Positions 15,887-23,508 of a DNA stretch of 24,287 nucleotides are shown here, in pieces. The notes under the pieces are model-generated. The model did not search any database. It saw nothing but the letters and a program-made list of their open reading frames with translations, and was not told the DNA's origin. The position numbers and the translations under genes are program-made. Source of the DNA: Bordetella parapertussis (lineage in GTDB: Bacteria; Pseudomonadota; Gammaproteobacteria; Burkholderiales; SG8-41); contig CAMBSS010000051.1 of the NCBI GenBank assembly GCA_945870465.1, forward strand, positions 1-24,287, written 5' to 3'. Positions within the stretch are counted from its first letter, which is position 1; every line of letters starts with the position of its first letter.

Positions 15887-16852
15887 ATGAAAATTGCTAT
15901 CAAGTGGTGCAGCGTATTGTGTGGATTCGCGTCCGCAGTTGTCATGGCACAGGGTTTTCCAAACAAACCCGTGCGCATCATCGTGCCGTTTTCGGCGGGC
16001 AGCGGCAGCGACGTTTTCGCGCGCACGCTCGGACCGAAATTCACCGAGACGTGGGGCCAGCAGGTCGTCGTCGAAAACCGCGAAGGCGCGGGCGGCGCCA
16101 TCGGCGCGCAACTCGTCGCGAAGGCCGCGCCCGACGGTTATACGCTGTTGCTGGGAGCGACTTCCTGGGCCGTCGCGCCCAGCCTTTACGCGAAGCCGCC
16201 GTACGACGCGTTCAGGGATTTTGTGCCGGTTGGCCGCATCGGGTCCGTTCCCAGCGTGCTCGTCGTGCATCCCGCCCTGCCAGTCAACGATGTGAAAGCG
16301 CTGATCAAACTCGCCAAGGCCCAGCCCGGCAAGTTGGACTACTCGTCGTCGGGCAAAGGGGCTCCCAGCCATTTGTTCGTCGAATACTTCAAGGCGATGG
16401 CCAAGGTGGACATCGTGGAAGTCCCCTACAAGATTACTGCGCAGGCGCTGACCGACGTGATCGGCGGACAGATCGTGATGAATCTGCCGATACTTGCAGC
16501 AGGGTTGCCGCATGTGCGCGCGGGACGTCTCAAAGCGTTGGCGGTGACGAGCGCAAAACGCGCGGGTGCGGCCCCGGAGATTCCCACGCTCGCCGAGTCG
16601 GGGGGGCTGCCGGGTTATGAGGCGGCGCAATGGCAGGGTTTCATTGCGCCGGCCGGAACGCCTGCCGATGTCGTAACGAAGATCAATGCCGAACTCAATC
16701 GCGCACTGCAATTGCCCGATGTGAAAGAACGCATCGGCAATCTGGGCGTCGACTTCGCGCCAACCACGCCGCAGCAATTTGCGGCCGACATCAAGACCGA
16801 CGTCGCAAAGTGGGACCAGTTGATCAAATCACTCGGCATACGTCTCGATTGA
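15887..16852 (+). CDS. Bug-family TTT substrate-binding protein, Bug9 (variant PYKG loop)
   Basis: A 321-residue receptor with a signal peptide to about residue 21 (VMA before QGFPNKPVR). The first domain has VPFSAGSGSDVFAR, NREGAGG, APDGYTLL and YDAFRDF. In the second domain SSSGKGAPSHL is normal, but PYKG reads VPYKITAQ, losing the glycine after Lys, and a Glu precedes it (VEVPYK). The ligand pocket may therefore differ. The gene ends in TGA overlapping the TTG start of the following unknown gene by 4 nt, so the two are likely translationally coupled. Confidence 0.92.
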   Translation: MKIAIKWCSVLCGFASAVVMAQGFPNKPVRIIVPFSAGSGSDVFARTLGPKFTETWGQQVVVENREGAGGAIGAQLVAKAAPDGYTLLLGATSWAVAPSLYAKPPYDAFRDFVPVGRIGSVPSVLVVHPALPVNDVKALIKLAKAQPGKLDYSSSGKGAPSHLFVEYFKAMAKVDIVEVPYKITAQALTDVIGGQIVMNLPILAAGLPHVRAGRLKALAVTSAKRAGAAPEIPTLAESGGLPGYEAAQWQGFIAPAGTPADVVTKINAELNRALQLPDVKERIGNLGVDFAPTTPQQFAADIKTDVAKWDQLIKSLGIRLD

Positions 16853-17913
16853 ACCTGCAGACTCCCGATCCGCGCCGCTACCCGCTTGGTGCGGCGGAGC
16901 ATGAGCTGGCGCGGTTTGCCGATCCCGCGGCATTGCTGAACGTGCTCGAACGCGGCGCTGATGCCGAGCTCAGCGCGGCTTTGCGCGCGGCGCCGTCGCA
17001 GGCAGCTTATGCAAAGTTGTGGAACGCCGTGTGCGACGCGGCCAATCACGTAAACGCGCAGTCAGGCAATGCCGGAGTCGTGGCACGCGTTTTCGCGTTG
17101 CCGCTGGTCATGGTCACCGGCAGCCGCCGGCCGGCGAGTTTGCCGGGCGTGGTTCCCGATATCGCCGCAGTCCAGGCGCTGTTCGAGCAGCATGGCGCGC
17201 TGGGGCCGACGCGCAATTTCGGGTTCGGCAACGCGTTGTGCTCGCTGGATACCATCGAAAGCATCACGCCCGGCGAAATCTACGCGTGGACACGCGACGC
17301 GGGCGCAACGCGGCGCGAATTGCCGCCGAGCGCTATCACGATCCCCGAACCGGGCGAGCAGGTTCATCTGCGTTTTCTGATCGGCGCCGGCATTGCGCCG
17401 GCGGCCGAACCATCGTTTATCGAGACCGCATCTAATATCGGCGTCTGGGGTATGCCGTTGACGCGCTTGCTCGCAGCACAGCTCGCTCAGGCCGACGTCG
17501 AGGTATTGCCGTTGGCGCGCCCGCCGCTAGACGTGTTGCGCGCGGGCCAGGCCGGACGATTCGCGCAGCTCGACACGGCGTTCAGCCTGTTCATGAGCAA
17601 CGCGGTGCGGCGTCAGCGCGGCGCGACCGGAGATCCTGCCGTAGTCATCAGCTCGCACGACGACGGCGACATCCGGATCGGGGTGAACTCCCAGTTCGAC
17701 GATACTCTCGCGGACGGCTTCCGCTGGCCGCTGCATCCGCTCGACGATATGTCGCGCGTTCTCGATGCCGTTTCCGGGCTGCTTGCCGAATGCCGCATCA
17801 ACAACGTGCAATGCGCGGGCCAGGTGCTGCCTGCTTTGGATGCGCAAGGAAAAGTTTGGTACGCGCGTGCCCGCGATATTGGCGCGGCCGCTGCTGCGCC
17901 GTCGCGTCATTGA
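16849..17913 (+). CDS. Conserved-looking protein of unknown function, 354 residues, TTG start
   Basis: I do not recognise this family. The frame is open from 16630, but everything before 16849 lies inside Bug9, so TTG 16849 (TTGA overlap with the Bug9 stop) is the most economical start. There is no visible Shine-Dalgarno, which fits coupling to Bug9. The protein has no signal peptide or membrane segment. Notable blocks are GVWGMPLTRLL, EVLPLARPPLDVLRAGQ, FSLFMSNAVRRQR and FRWPLHPLDDM, separated by mixed alpha/beta sequence. Codon use matches its neighbours. Ending the Bug operon suggests a pathway role, but it could also be an unrelated resident gene. Confidence 0.7.
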   Translation: MNLQTPDPRRYPLGAAEHELARFADPAALLNVLERGADAELSAALRAAPSQAAYAKLWNAVCDAANHVNAQSGNAGVVARVFALPLVMVTGSRRPASLPGVVPDIAAVQALFEQHGALGPTRNFGFGNALCSLDTIESITPGEIYAWTRDAGATRRELPPSAITIPEPGEQVHLRFLIGAGIAPAAEPSFIETASNIGVWGMPLTRLLAAQLAQADVEVLPLARPPLDVLRAGQAGRFAQLDTAFSLFMSNAVRRQRGATGDPAVVISSHDDGDIRIGVNSQFDDTLADGFRWPLHPLDDMSRVLDAVSGLLAECRINNVQCAGQVLPALDAQGKVWYARARDIGAAAAAPSRH

Positions 17914-17946
17914 CGCAACGGGGCGGATGCCGTGGCGGCCGCTCGG

Positions 17947-18915
17947 CTAAAGCCAGCCTGATTTGCGGAAGCGGAAATACAGATAAACGTCGATGACGAC
18001 CATCGCGGCCACTGTCAGCGGATAGCCGTAAGCCCATTTGAGTTCGGGCATGTGCTCGAAATTCATGCCGTAAACCCCGGCGATCATGGTCGGCACCGCC
18101 ACCAGCGCGGCGTAGGCCGCCAGGCGCTTGGTGGTCTCGTTTTCCTGCACGGCGGTCAGCGACAGGTTGACCGAAACGGCGGTGACCACCATGTCGCGCA
18201 GGCTGTCGATCGACTGATTGATGCGGAAAAGGTGGTCGTAGACGTCGCGAAAATACTCCTGCGTCCTCGCGCATAGCGCCGGCACGCGGCCGCCCCACAG
18301 CTTGCCGGTGGCTTCAAGCAACGGCCCCACGGCGTGCTTGAGCGTCATGAGCTTCTGTTTCAGCTGGTAGAGCGCCTCGATATTGAAGCGGCTGTCGGTT
18401 TTTCCGGCGAACATTTTTTCCTCGACTTTTTCGAGCTCTATCTCGAGTGCGTCGAGCACCGGAAAATAACGGTCGACCACGGTGTCCATGAGCGCGTACA
18501 GAACGAAGCTCGAGCCCTGTTTTAGCAGCTCCGGCTCGCGCTCGCAGCGTTCGCGCACGTTGCGGAATCCCTGCTCGGTGCGGCTGCGCACCGACAGCAC
18601 GTAGTTGCGGCCGACGAAGACATCGACTTCACCGATCTGCAGGTCGCCGTCCACCATCTCGACTGTGTGCAGAACGGCGAACAGGGAATCGCCGTATTCC
18701 TCTATCTTGGGGCGCTGATGGCCGTGCTGGGCGTCTTCGACCGCCAGTTCATGCAGCCCGAACTGACCCCGCATTTCAGCGAGCTCGTCGGACGAAGGTT
18801 CGTACAGTGCCACCCACACGAAGCATTCCGGGCGGCTGACGTATTTGCCGATGTCTTCCTTGCCGATAGCGGCGAGTTTTTTGCCGTCTTCGTATGCGAC
18901 ACAGCTGATCAGCAT
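17947..18915 (-). CDS. corA: CorA family magnesium/cobalt transporter
   Basis: A 322-residue protein with the CorA layout: a cytoplasmic alpha/beta domain (about 1-160), a long stalk helix, then two C-terminal membrane helices (about 262-281 and 297-313). The YGMNF signature (Gly283-Met284-Asn285) at the end of the first helix forms the selectivity loop, with EHMPELKW as the periplasmic link. It would assemble as a pentameric inner-membrane Mg2+ channel. Its ATG lies 2 nt from the stop of a decayed second corA copy immediately upstream, so it was the downstream member of a tandem pair. It converges on the unknown gene ending at 17913. Confidence 0.95.
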   Translation of the reverse strand: MLISCVAYEDGKKLAAIGKEDIGKYVSRPECFVWVALYEPSSDELAEMRGQFGLHELAVEDAQHGHQRPKIEEYGDSLFAVLHTVEMVDGDLQIGEVDVFVGRNYVLSVRSRTEQGFRNVRERCEREPELLKQGSSFVLYALMDTVVDRYFPVLDALEIELEKVEEKMFAGKTDSRFNIEALYQLKQKLMTLKHAVGPLLEATGKLWGGRVPALCARTQEYFRDVYDHLFRINQSIDSLRDMVVTAVSVNLSLTAVQENETTKRLAAYAALVAVPTMIAGVYGMNFEHMPELKWAYGYPLTVAAMVVIDVYLYFRFRKSGWL

Positions 18916-18917
18916 GA

Positions 18918-19449
18918 TTACAGCCAGTCCTTGCGCTTCAGGTACAGGAGTGGGCCCATGGCGACCGCCACCATCAGCAGTAGCGCGAGCGGTTAGCCAT
19001 AATACCAGTCGAGCTCGGGCATGTGGCGGAAGTTCATGCCATAAATACTGGCGATCAACGTCGGCGGCATCAGGATGACCGATAGCACGGTAAAGATGTT
19101 GAGCCGGCGGTTGAACGAGATGTTGATGATGCCCATCGCGGCGTCCATGAGGAATTTCGCGCGGTCGGCAAGAAAGCCCGAGTGCGTCGTCAGCGACTCG
19201 ACATCTCGCAGGATTTCATTGTTGGCTTCGACGTTCTGCGCGCGAGGTTGGGATAGGCGCGCTGGCTTCGATTTCGCCCAACTCCTCCATGAGCTGGAGC
19301 TCCTGGGTATAGGCCTGCTTGATCCACTGGGGTTCCTGCTCGGTCGGATTGAGCAGGTCGAGCCACACCATTTCCGGCTTGAGGTCGGCGTACTGGTTGA
19401 CGGTCACCTTGGTGAGAGCGGCGCTGGCGATGGTGTATCCGGTCAGCAT
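18918..19449 (-). pseudogene. corA: Decayed tandem corA copy
   Basis: From ATG 19449 the frame reads MLTGYTIASAALTKVTVNQY, a typical CorA N-terminus, down to ELGEIEASA. At about 19240-19260 the homology jumps, out of frame, to NNEILRDVESLTTHSGFLAD, so most of the cytoplasmic domain and stalk is deleted. The C-terminal part keeps IYGMNFRHMPELDWYYG but then has TAA at 18993-18995 where a Tyr codon is expected; the frame continues with PLALLLMV to KRKDWL and a stop. Three lesions (deletion, frameshift, nonsense) make it a clear pseudogene. Any transcript of the intact corA probably starts upstream of this remnant. Confidence 0.92.
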
Positions 19450-19544
19450 GTGGGTTCAAAAGTTGTGGAGGGCGCGATAAACGTCAACGAATTTTAACTA
19501 TTTCATGCTAGTCTGGTCATGACAAATTTCTGCTATTTGCGTCA

Positions 19545-20273
19545 ATGACCCCTGCTTTGAGTCCGATACTACAGCGGTATAGTGCGGCAGTCCTGATCTC
19601 GGCGCTGGCCGCCACCGGCGCGTACGCCGCGCGTCCGATGATCGTCGACGACGCGCGCATCGTCGACCCGGGAGCCTGCCAGGTGGAAACGTGGCGGCGC
19701 TTTAATCGCGACAGCCAGGAGAACTGGGCGCTGCCGGGATGCAATCCGGGTGGCAACGTCGAATTTACCCTGGGCAGCGCTGAACTGCCGGTCGCTGACC
19801 TCGGATTGCGCAGCTACACGCGCACGGTGCAAATGCAGGGCAAGACGCTGTTCCAGCAACTGGAAACCAACGGTTATTCGTATGGCCTGGCAGTGGGGGG
19901 CGTCGTGCGCTCGCGCGGGGCGGCCGAACAGGTGCCGAACTATTATGCTTACATGCCCTTTACGCGCTCGCTGCTGGACGACAGGATGTTCGTGCACGCC
20001 AATCTCGGCGTGCAGCGCAGCGGCGAATCTCCGGTGAACGGCACGACCTGGGGCATAGGGGCCGAATACAGCATCGTGCCGCGGGTATTCCTGATGTTCG
20101 AGACCTACGGCGACAATCACCATCGCCACTCGTACCAGGGTGGCGTGCGTGTCTGGATAGTGCCGAACCGCGTGCAGGTCGACGCCACGGTCGGCACGCA
20201 GGCCGGCGATTACGGCGGCAGCCGCTGGATTTCAATCGGCATGCGCCTGCTGTCGCCGCCATTCCTGAAATAG
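19545..20273 (+). CDS. Exported protein of unknown function, possibly an outer-membrane barrel
   Basis: A 242-residue protein with a signal peptide to about residue 28 (AYA before ARPMIVDD). The mature part begins with a segment like that of transporter-type outer-membrane proteins (ARIVDPGACQVETW). It is followed by alternating hydrophobic and polar stretches rich in Gly, Tyr and Val, consistent with beta strands: VEFTLGSAEL, YGLAVGGVV, TWGIGAEYSIV and GGVRVWIV. The last residue is Lys rather than the Phe typical of barrels. There is no clear Shine-Dalgarno. It is divergent from the corA remnant and 42 nt upstream of srkA. No family name is claimed. Confidence 0.7.
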   Translation: MTPALSPILQRYSAAVLISALAATGAYAARPMIVDDARIVDPGACQVETWRRFNRDSQENWALPGCNPGGNVEFTLGSAELPVADLGLRSYTRTVQMQGKTLFQQLETNGYSYGLAVGGVVRSRGAAEQVPNYYAYMPFTRSLLDDRMFVHANLGVQRSGESPVNGTTWGIGAEYSIVPRVFLMFETYGDNHHRHSYQGGVRVWIVPNRVQVDATVGTQAGDYGGSRWISIGMRLLSPPFLK

Positions 20274-20315
20274 CGGCCGGTTAATGGTATGGTAGGCCTT
20301 GCGCTTGCCCATGCC

Positions 20316-21305
20316 ATGCCGGACGAACTTCCCTACCAGACACTCACCCCCGACCTCATCCTCGACGCCGTCGAAAGTTGCGGCTATCGCTGCGACGGGC
20401 GCCAGTACCCGCTGAACAGTTTCGAAAATCGCGTTTATCAGGCGTGGCTCGATGACGGCACGATACTGGTTGCCAAGTTCTACCGTCCACACCGCTGGAG
20501 CGACGACGCAATACTGGAAGAGCATGCTTACGCGCGTGAGCTGGCCGCGCGGGAAGTTCCCGTGGTGGCGCCGCTTGCCGATGCGAAGGGCGAGACTCTG
20601 CACGAGTTCGGGGGATTTCGCTTTGCTCTGTTTCCCAAACAAGCGGGGCGCGCGCCCGAACTCGAGAATTCCGATACGCTAGGCTGGATCGGGCGGTTCC
20701 TTGGGCGTATACACGCAGTCGGTCGTTTGCAGGACTTCAAGCACCGGCCGCTGATCGATATCGAGGGATTCGGCGAGGCGCCTGCGGCCTTTGTCATCGA
20801 GCACGAGTTCGTGCCGGAGGACCTGACGGACTCATATGAAGCCGTCGTGAATGATGCGCTGGACCGCATAGAGCAGTGTTACGAACGCGCCGGACCGGTG
20901 CGCAATATACGGTTGCACGGCGATTGCCATGCCGGCAATATCCTGTGGGCGGAGGACGGGCCGCACTTCGTCGATCTCGACGATTGCCGCAGCGGGCCGG
21001 CGGTGCAGGATTTATGGATGCTGCTGTCGGGTGACACGGCGGCGATGAGCGCGCAGTTTTCGCACGTGATGGCCGGTTACCGGGAGTTCTGCGATTTCAA
21101 TGCGGGCGAGGTGGCGCTTATCGAGGCCCTGCGCACGCTGCGCATGATTCATTATTCGGGCTGGCTCGCCAGCCGCTGGCACGATCCGGCGTTTCCGGCG
21201 AATTTTCCGTGGTTCAACACGCAGCGCTATTGGCAGGACCAGATACTCGCGCTGCGCGAGCAATGCTCGGCCATGGACGAGCCACCGCTGGAACTGGATT
21301 ATTAG
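20316..21305 (+). CDS. srkA: Stress response kinase A (YihE/RdoA family)
   Basis: A 329-residue cytosolic Ser/Thr kinase of the aminoglycoside-phosphotransferase fold, closely resembling E. coli SrkA. Shared blocks include PLNSFENRVYQ, VAKFYRPHRW with Lys54, LEEHAYA, and HGDCHAGNILW with Asp203 and Asn208. VDLDDCRSGPAVQDLWMLL (Asp220) and PAFPANFPWF are also shared. The family phosphorylates protein targets and protects cells from stress-induced death. ATG 20316 is preferred over 20289 because PYQTLTPDLILDA then aligns with the start of E. coli SrkA; neither start has a good Shine-Dalgarno. It follows the exported protein closely and precedes the third palindromic repeat. Confidence 0.95.
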   Translation: MPDELPYQTLTPDLILDAVESCGYRCDGRQYPLNSFENRVYQAWLDDGTILVAKFYRPHRWSDDAILEEHAYARELAAREVPVVAPLADAKGETLHEFGGFRFALFPKQAGRAPELENSDTLGWIGRFLGRIHAVGRLQDFKHRPLIDIEGFGEAPAAFVIEHEFVPEDLTDSYEAVVNDALDRIEQCYERAGPVRNIRLHGDCHAGNILWAEDGPHFVDLDDCRSGPAVQDLWMLLSGDTAAMSAQFSHVMAGYREFCDFNAGEVALIEALRTLRMIHYSGWLASRWHDPAFPANFPWFNTQRYWQDQILALREQCSAMDEPPLELDY

Positions 21306-21327
21306 AAGCGGTCCTAAAAGAATTTTG

Positions 21328-21434
21328 AAACCGCCGATGGACGCCGATGAACGCAGATAAGCTCAAAAGACCGAGCGTTGGTTGGCGGTAGGGCCGGAAT
21401 TGTATCGGCGTTAATCGGCGTCTATCGGCGGTTG
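21328..21434. repeat. Dispersed palindromic repeat, copy 3
   Basis: The left arm at 21328-21361 begins AAACCGCCGATGGACGCC. The right arm at 21404-21434 ends TCTATCGGCGGTTGC, identical to the end of copy 1. The centre is about 42 nt and unrelated to the other copies. It lies between srkA and the hydrolase gene on the same strand. Confidence 0.85.
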
Positions 21435-21458
21435 CTGGTCGGTGTTGTATATTTTTAG

Positions 21459-22304
21459 ATGGGTCATCGAAAGATGCGCGTGATCATCAACATGCTGATG
21501 GCGGCGGCGGTCGCGTATGGCGCGGTGCTGCTGCTGGTGTTCCTGTTCCAGCCGCGGCTGATTTACTTTCCGCAGGTCGAGCGCGAGCATACTGCGACGC
21601 CGCGCGCCGCCGACCTCGATTTCGAAGACGTGGCGCTGCACACCGCCGATGGCATAAAGCTGCACGGCTGGTGGGTGGCGGCACGCGACGCGCGCGGGAC
21701 TGTGCTACTGATGCACGGTAACGCAGGCAATATTTCGCATCGCCTTGGCTATCTGACGATGTTCAATCGTCTCGGCTACTCAGTGCTGCTGTTCGACTAT
21801 CGCGGCTACGGCAAAAGCGGCGGCAGCCCGGGCGAGGAGGGCACCTATCTTGATGCCGAAGCAGCGTGGCAGCATCTGACCGAGGCGCGCAACCTCAAAT
21901 CGCAGGACATCGTGATCGTCGGCGAATCGCTCGGCGGCGGCGTGGCGACCTGGCTGGCACTCAAATATCCACCGCGCGCGCTGGTGCTGGCATCGACTTT
22001 TACCTCGGTGCCCGATATGGGCGCGCAAGTCTATCCGTGGCTGCCGGTGCGGCTGCTGGCGCGTATTGTTTACGACAATATTGCGCGCATCCGCGAGATT
22101 CAGGTGCCGCTCATGATCGCGCACAGCCGCGGCGACGACATCATTCCTTTTGCGCACGGCCAGGCATTATTTGCTGCGGCGCGCGAGCCCAAGCAGTTCC
22201 TCGAACTTGCCGGTGGACACAATGAAGGATTCTTGTTCGCGCGCGACGAGTGGATTGCGGCGGTCGGCGCTTTTCTCGATCGGGTGGGAGCGAAGAAGGA
22301 ATAG
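21459..22304 (+). CDS. Membrane-anchored alpha/beta hydrolase (Bem46/YfhR-like)
   Basis: A 281-residue protein with one N-terminal membrane segment (about 10-30), followed by an alpha/beta hydrolase domain. The triad is visible: Ser157 in GESLGGG, Asp226 in HSRGDDIIP and His254 in GGHNEGF. LLMHGNAGN is the oxyanion-hole strand and DYRGYGKSGG is typical of the Bem46 / serine aminopeptidase-like group. An alternative start at 21474 keeps the anchor. The substrate is unknown; an esterase or lipid-related role at the membrane is an inference. A diverged copy of its last ~125 nt recurs at 23593-23717, on the far side of the integron cassettes. Confidence 0.9.
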   Translation: MGHRKMRVIINMLMAAAVAYGAVLLLVFLFQPRLIYFPQVEREHTATPRAADLDFEDVALHTADGIKLHGWWVAARDARGTVLLMHGNAGNISHRLGYLTMFNRLGYSVLLFDYRGYGKSGGSPGEEGTYLDAEAAWQHLTEARNLKSQDIVIVGESLGGGVATWLALKYPPRALVLASTFTSVPDMGAQVYPWLPVRLLARIVYDNIARIREIQVPLMIAHSRGDDIIPFAHGQALFAAAREPKQFLELAGGHNEGFLFARDEWIAAVGAFLDRVGAKKE

Positions 22305-22386
22305 CGGTTCGCGGTTGAAACGCGCCCTGACGGCGGGGCTTCCGCTTTCGAGCCAAACCGGCCGGTCATGCTTTCGAAAAGCTGTC

Positions 22387-22467
22387 GTTTAACGTCCGCA
22401 ATGACGCACAATGACCGGCGCGCGCAGCTGCGCTGAATAATTGTCTCTGTCGATTGCGTTGTTAGGC
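22387..22467 (-). repeat. attC: Integron attC site of the DUF1772 cassette
   Basis: Read on the minus strand, the site starts with R'' GCCTAAC (22467-22461) and ends with R' GTTAAAC (22393-22387), both matching RYYYAAC / GTTRRRY. The inner arms are CGCAATCGAC (L'') and GTCATTGCG (L'), complementary except for one extra C in L'', the unpaired base expected of attC folds. The loop contains a further GCGCAGCTGCGC palindrome. The stop codon of the DUF1772 gene (TAA) lies within R'', as is common for cassettes. Confidence 0.82.
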
Positions 22468-22902
22468 CCCAAGCAGCAGCCAAATGTAGATGACGGTGCC
22501 AGCGAGACTGAGAATGGTGCGAACAGCGTGCAGATGTCCCCAGCGAACCAGCAACTCACGGGTTTCTGCACTCGAGAGGTCGCGGCCCGGTGTCAGCAAC
22601 TTGTGATTCGTCGGCATGATGACGGCGAACGTGACGGGTACAACTGCGCCAACCAGCAAGGCCGCAACCAGCCAGCCGACGACGCCACCGAGAAGCCAAA
22701 CAGCGGCCCCGCAGAGCAAGCTGACAATCGCGAGGGGGGCTTGTAGCCACGTGGCGCGCTTGTAGCTGGGTGCCCACTGGAGCGCCGCCATGCGCGTCTC
22801 AAGGCCCATCCGTGCAGGATGCTCCACGACGTTGATATAGAGAGCCGCACCAGCGAACAGTGCTGCCGAGAGTGTGGCAAGGAGTTCGAGAACGGGAATC
22901 AA
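22462..22902 (-). CDS. DUF1772 family membrane protein (cassette gene)
   Basis: A 146-residue integral membrane protein with about four helices. Family landmarks are ALFAGAALYINVVEHPARM near the N-terminus, MPTNHKLL in the middle and WGHLHAVRT before the last helix. DUF1772 includes anthrone-oxygenase-like proteins, but most members, probably including this one, have no assigned function. TTG 22902 is preferred: AGGTGA lies 5 nt upstream and the protein then begins MIPVLELLATLSAALF, as in relatives. GTG 22911 is the alternative. The gene starts 18 nt after one attC site and ends inside the next, so it is the sole gene of a cassette of about 534 bp. Confidence 0.85.
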   Translation of the reverse strand: MIPVLELLATLSAALFAGAALYINVVEHPARMGLETRMAALQWAPSYKRATWLQAPLAIVSLLCGAAVWLLGGVVGWLVAALLVGAVVPVTFAVIMPTNHKLLTPGRDLSSAETRELLVRWGHLHAVRTILSLAGTVIYIWLLLGA

Positions 22903-22907
22903 TGCAG

Positions 22908-22914
22908 TCACCTC
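22908..22914 (-). promoter_or_regulatory. Ribosome-binding site of the DUF1772 cassette gene
   Basis: On the minus strand GAGGTGA lies 5 nt before TTG 22902. It overlaps the alternative GTG at 22911, which has no usable Shine-Dalgarno of its own, and so supports the TTG start. Confidence 0.55.
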
Positions 22915-22920
22915 ACTTGG

Positions 22921-22974
22921 GGCCAACGTTCCGCTTGAACAGCGCAAAGCGCCTGTTCCAAGCGGAGGTTGGAC
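22921..22974 (-). repeat. attC: Integron attC site of the brnTA cassette
   Basis: On the minus strand R'' is GTCCAAC (22974-22968) and R' is GTTGGCC (22927-22921; one mismatch to GTTRRRY). L'' CCGCTTGGAACAG pairs with L' CTGTTCAAGCGG except for one extra G in L''. The tip is GCGC-AAA-GCGC. At 54 bp it is a compact attC of the kind seen in chromosomal integrons. It begins 5 nt after the brnA stop. Confidence 0.85.
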
Positions 22975-22979
22975 CGCAC

Positions 22980-23255
22980 TTAGACTGACTCTCGCAAAAT
23001 ATCAGCCATGCGGGTTTGCCAACCCGGGCCGGTAGCTTTCCAGCGAGCCAACGTGTCAGGAGTCAGCCGAAGACTAATGGCTATTTTTGATTCCGAAGAC
23101 TTCGGTCGGCCACGTGGCTTGAGCATAGCGGCCGCGCTACGGGCACCAAAGATCTTGGGTAAAACTTCCCTGGCCGGGCGAGACTTCGCAATCATTGCCG
23201 CTGTCCATTCCGGGTTTTCGAAGCTGGTCTTTTTAGCTTTGGCTTGCTTTTTCAT
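22980..23255 (-). CDS. brnA: BrnA family antitoxin
   Basis: A 91-residue basic protein. The N-terminal part (KKQAKAKKTSFENPEW) would contact the toxin. The C-terminal part GRPKSSESKIAISLRLTPDTLARWKATGPG has the ribbon-helix-helix pattern of BrnA, ending in WQTRMADILRE. It should bind and neutralise BrnT and repress its own promoter. It overlaps brnT by 23 nt on the same strand, giving the toxin-first order usual for this family and ensuring co-translation. The stop lies 5 nt before the cassette attC. The TRMADILRE variant replaces the common TRINAVLR, within family variation. Confidence 0.88.
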   Translation of the reverse strand: MKKQAKAKKTSFENPEWTAAMIAKSRPAREVLPKIFGARSAAAMLKPRGRPKSSESKIAISLRLTPDTLARWKATGPGWQTRMADILRESV

Positions 23256-23502
23256 ACCGATTCACCTCGCGTTTATTTGCTTTACGCAGACTGATCACCC
23301 TGGGCTTCCCGTTGCGCGGCGTAAAAACCACGCTATGCAGCCGATCCTCGATGAAGCCAAGCACGCAGTAACGGTGTTCTCCGTAGTCTTTACGCTGGTC
23401 TTCCCAGATCAAAGCCGTCGTCCAGTCGAGTTGCTCGGCAAGTTCCAGTGAAAGACCGCGCTCTGCAATATTTCGGTCTTCTTTCTTGGGGTCTTTGTCC
23501 AC
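23233..23502 (-). CDS. brnT: BrnT family ribonuclease toxin
   Basis: An 89-residue protein with the BrnT core RNIAERGLSLELAEQL, EDQRKDYGEHRYCVLGFI, HSVVFTPRNGKPRVISLRKA and NKREVNRYEK. BrnT is a RelE-like ribonuclease that arrests growth by cutting RNA. The N-terminal FEWD-like strand found in relatives is missing or replaced by DKDPKK, and the usual KHG reads ERG, so activity should be tested rather than assumed. An in-frame TAA lies directly upstream of GTG 23502, so the frame cannot begin earlier. There is no Shine-Dalgarno, and the predicted promoter puts the transcript start at or next to the GTG. Confidence 0.85.
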   Translation of the reverse strand: MDKDPKKEDRNIAERGLSLELAEQLDWTTALIWEDQRKDYGEHRYCVLGFIEDRLHSVVFTPRNGKPRVISLRKANKREVNRYEKASQS

Positions 23503-23508
23503 TTATTT

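Noticed and set aside
15281..16777. Antisense frame of 498 codons across Bug8 and Bug9
   Set aside because: Same reasoning: both plus-strand genes have signal peptides and full motif sets.
16630..16848. Extended N-terminus for the unknown gene at 16849
   Set aside because: It would overlap Bug9 by more than 200 nt and the extra residues are an Arg- and Cys-rich shadow of Bug9.
22441..22746. Plus-strand frame opposite the DUF1772 gene
   Set aside because: Antisense to a gene with clear membrane helices and family motifs, and it starts inside the attC site.
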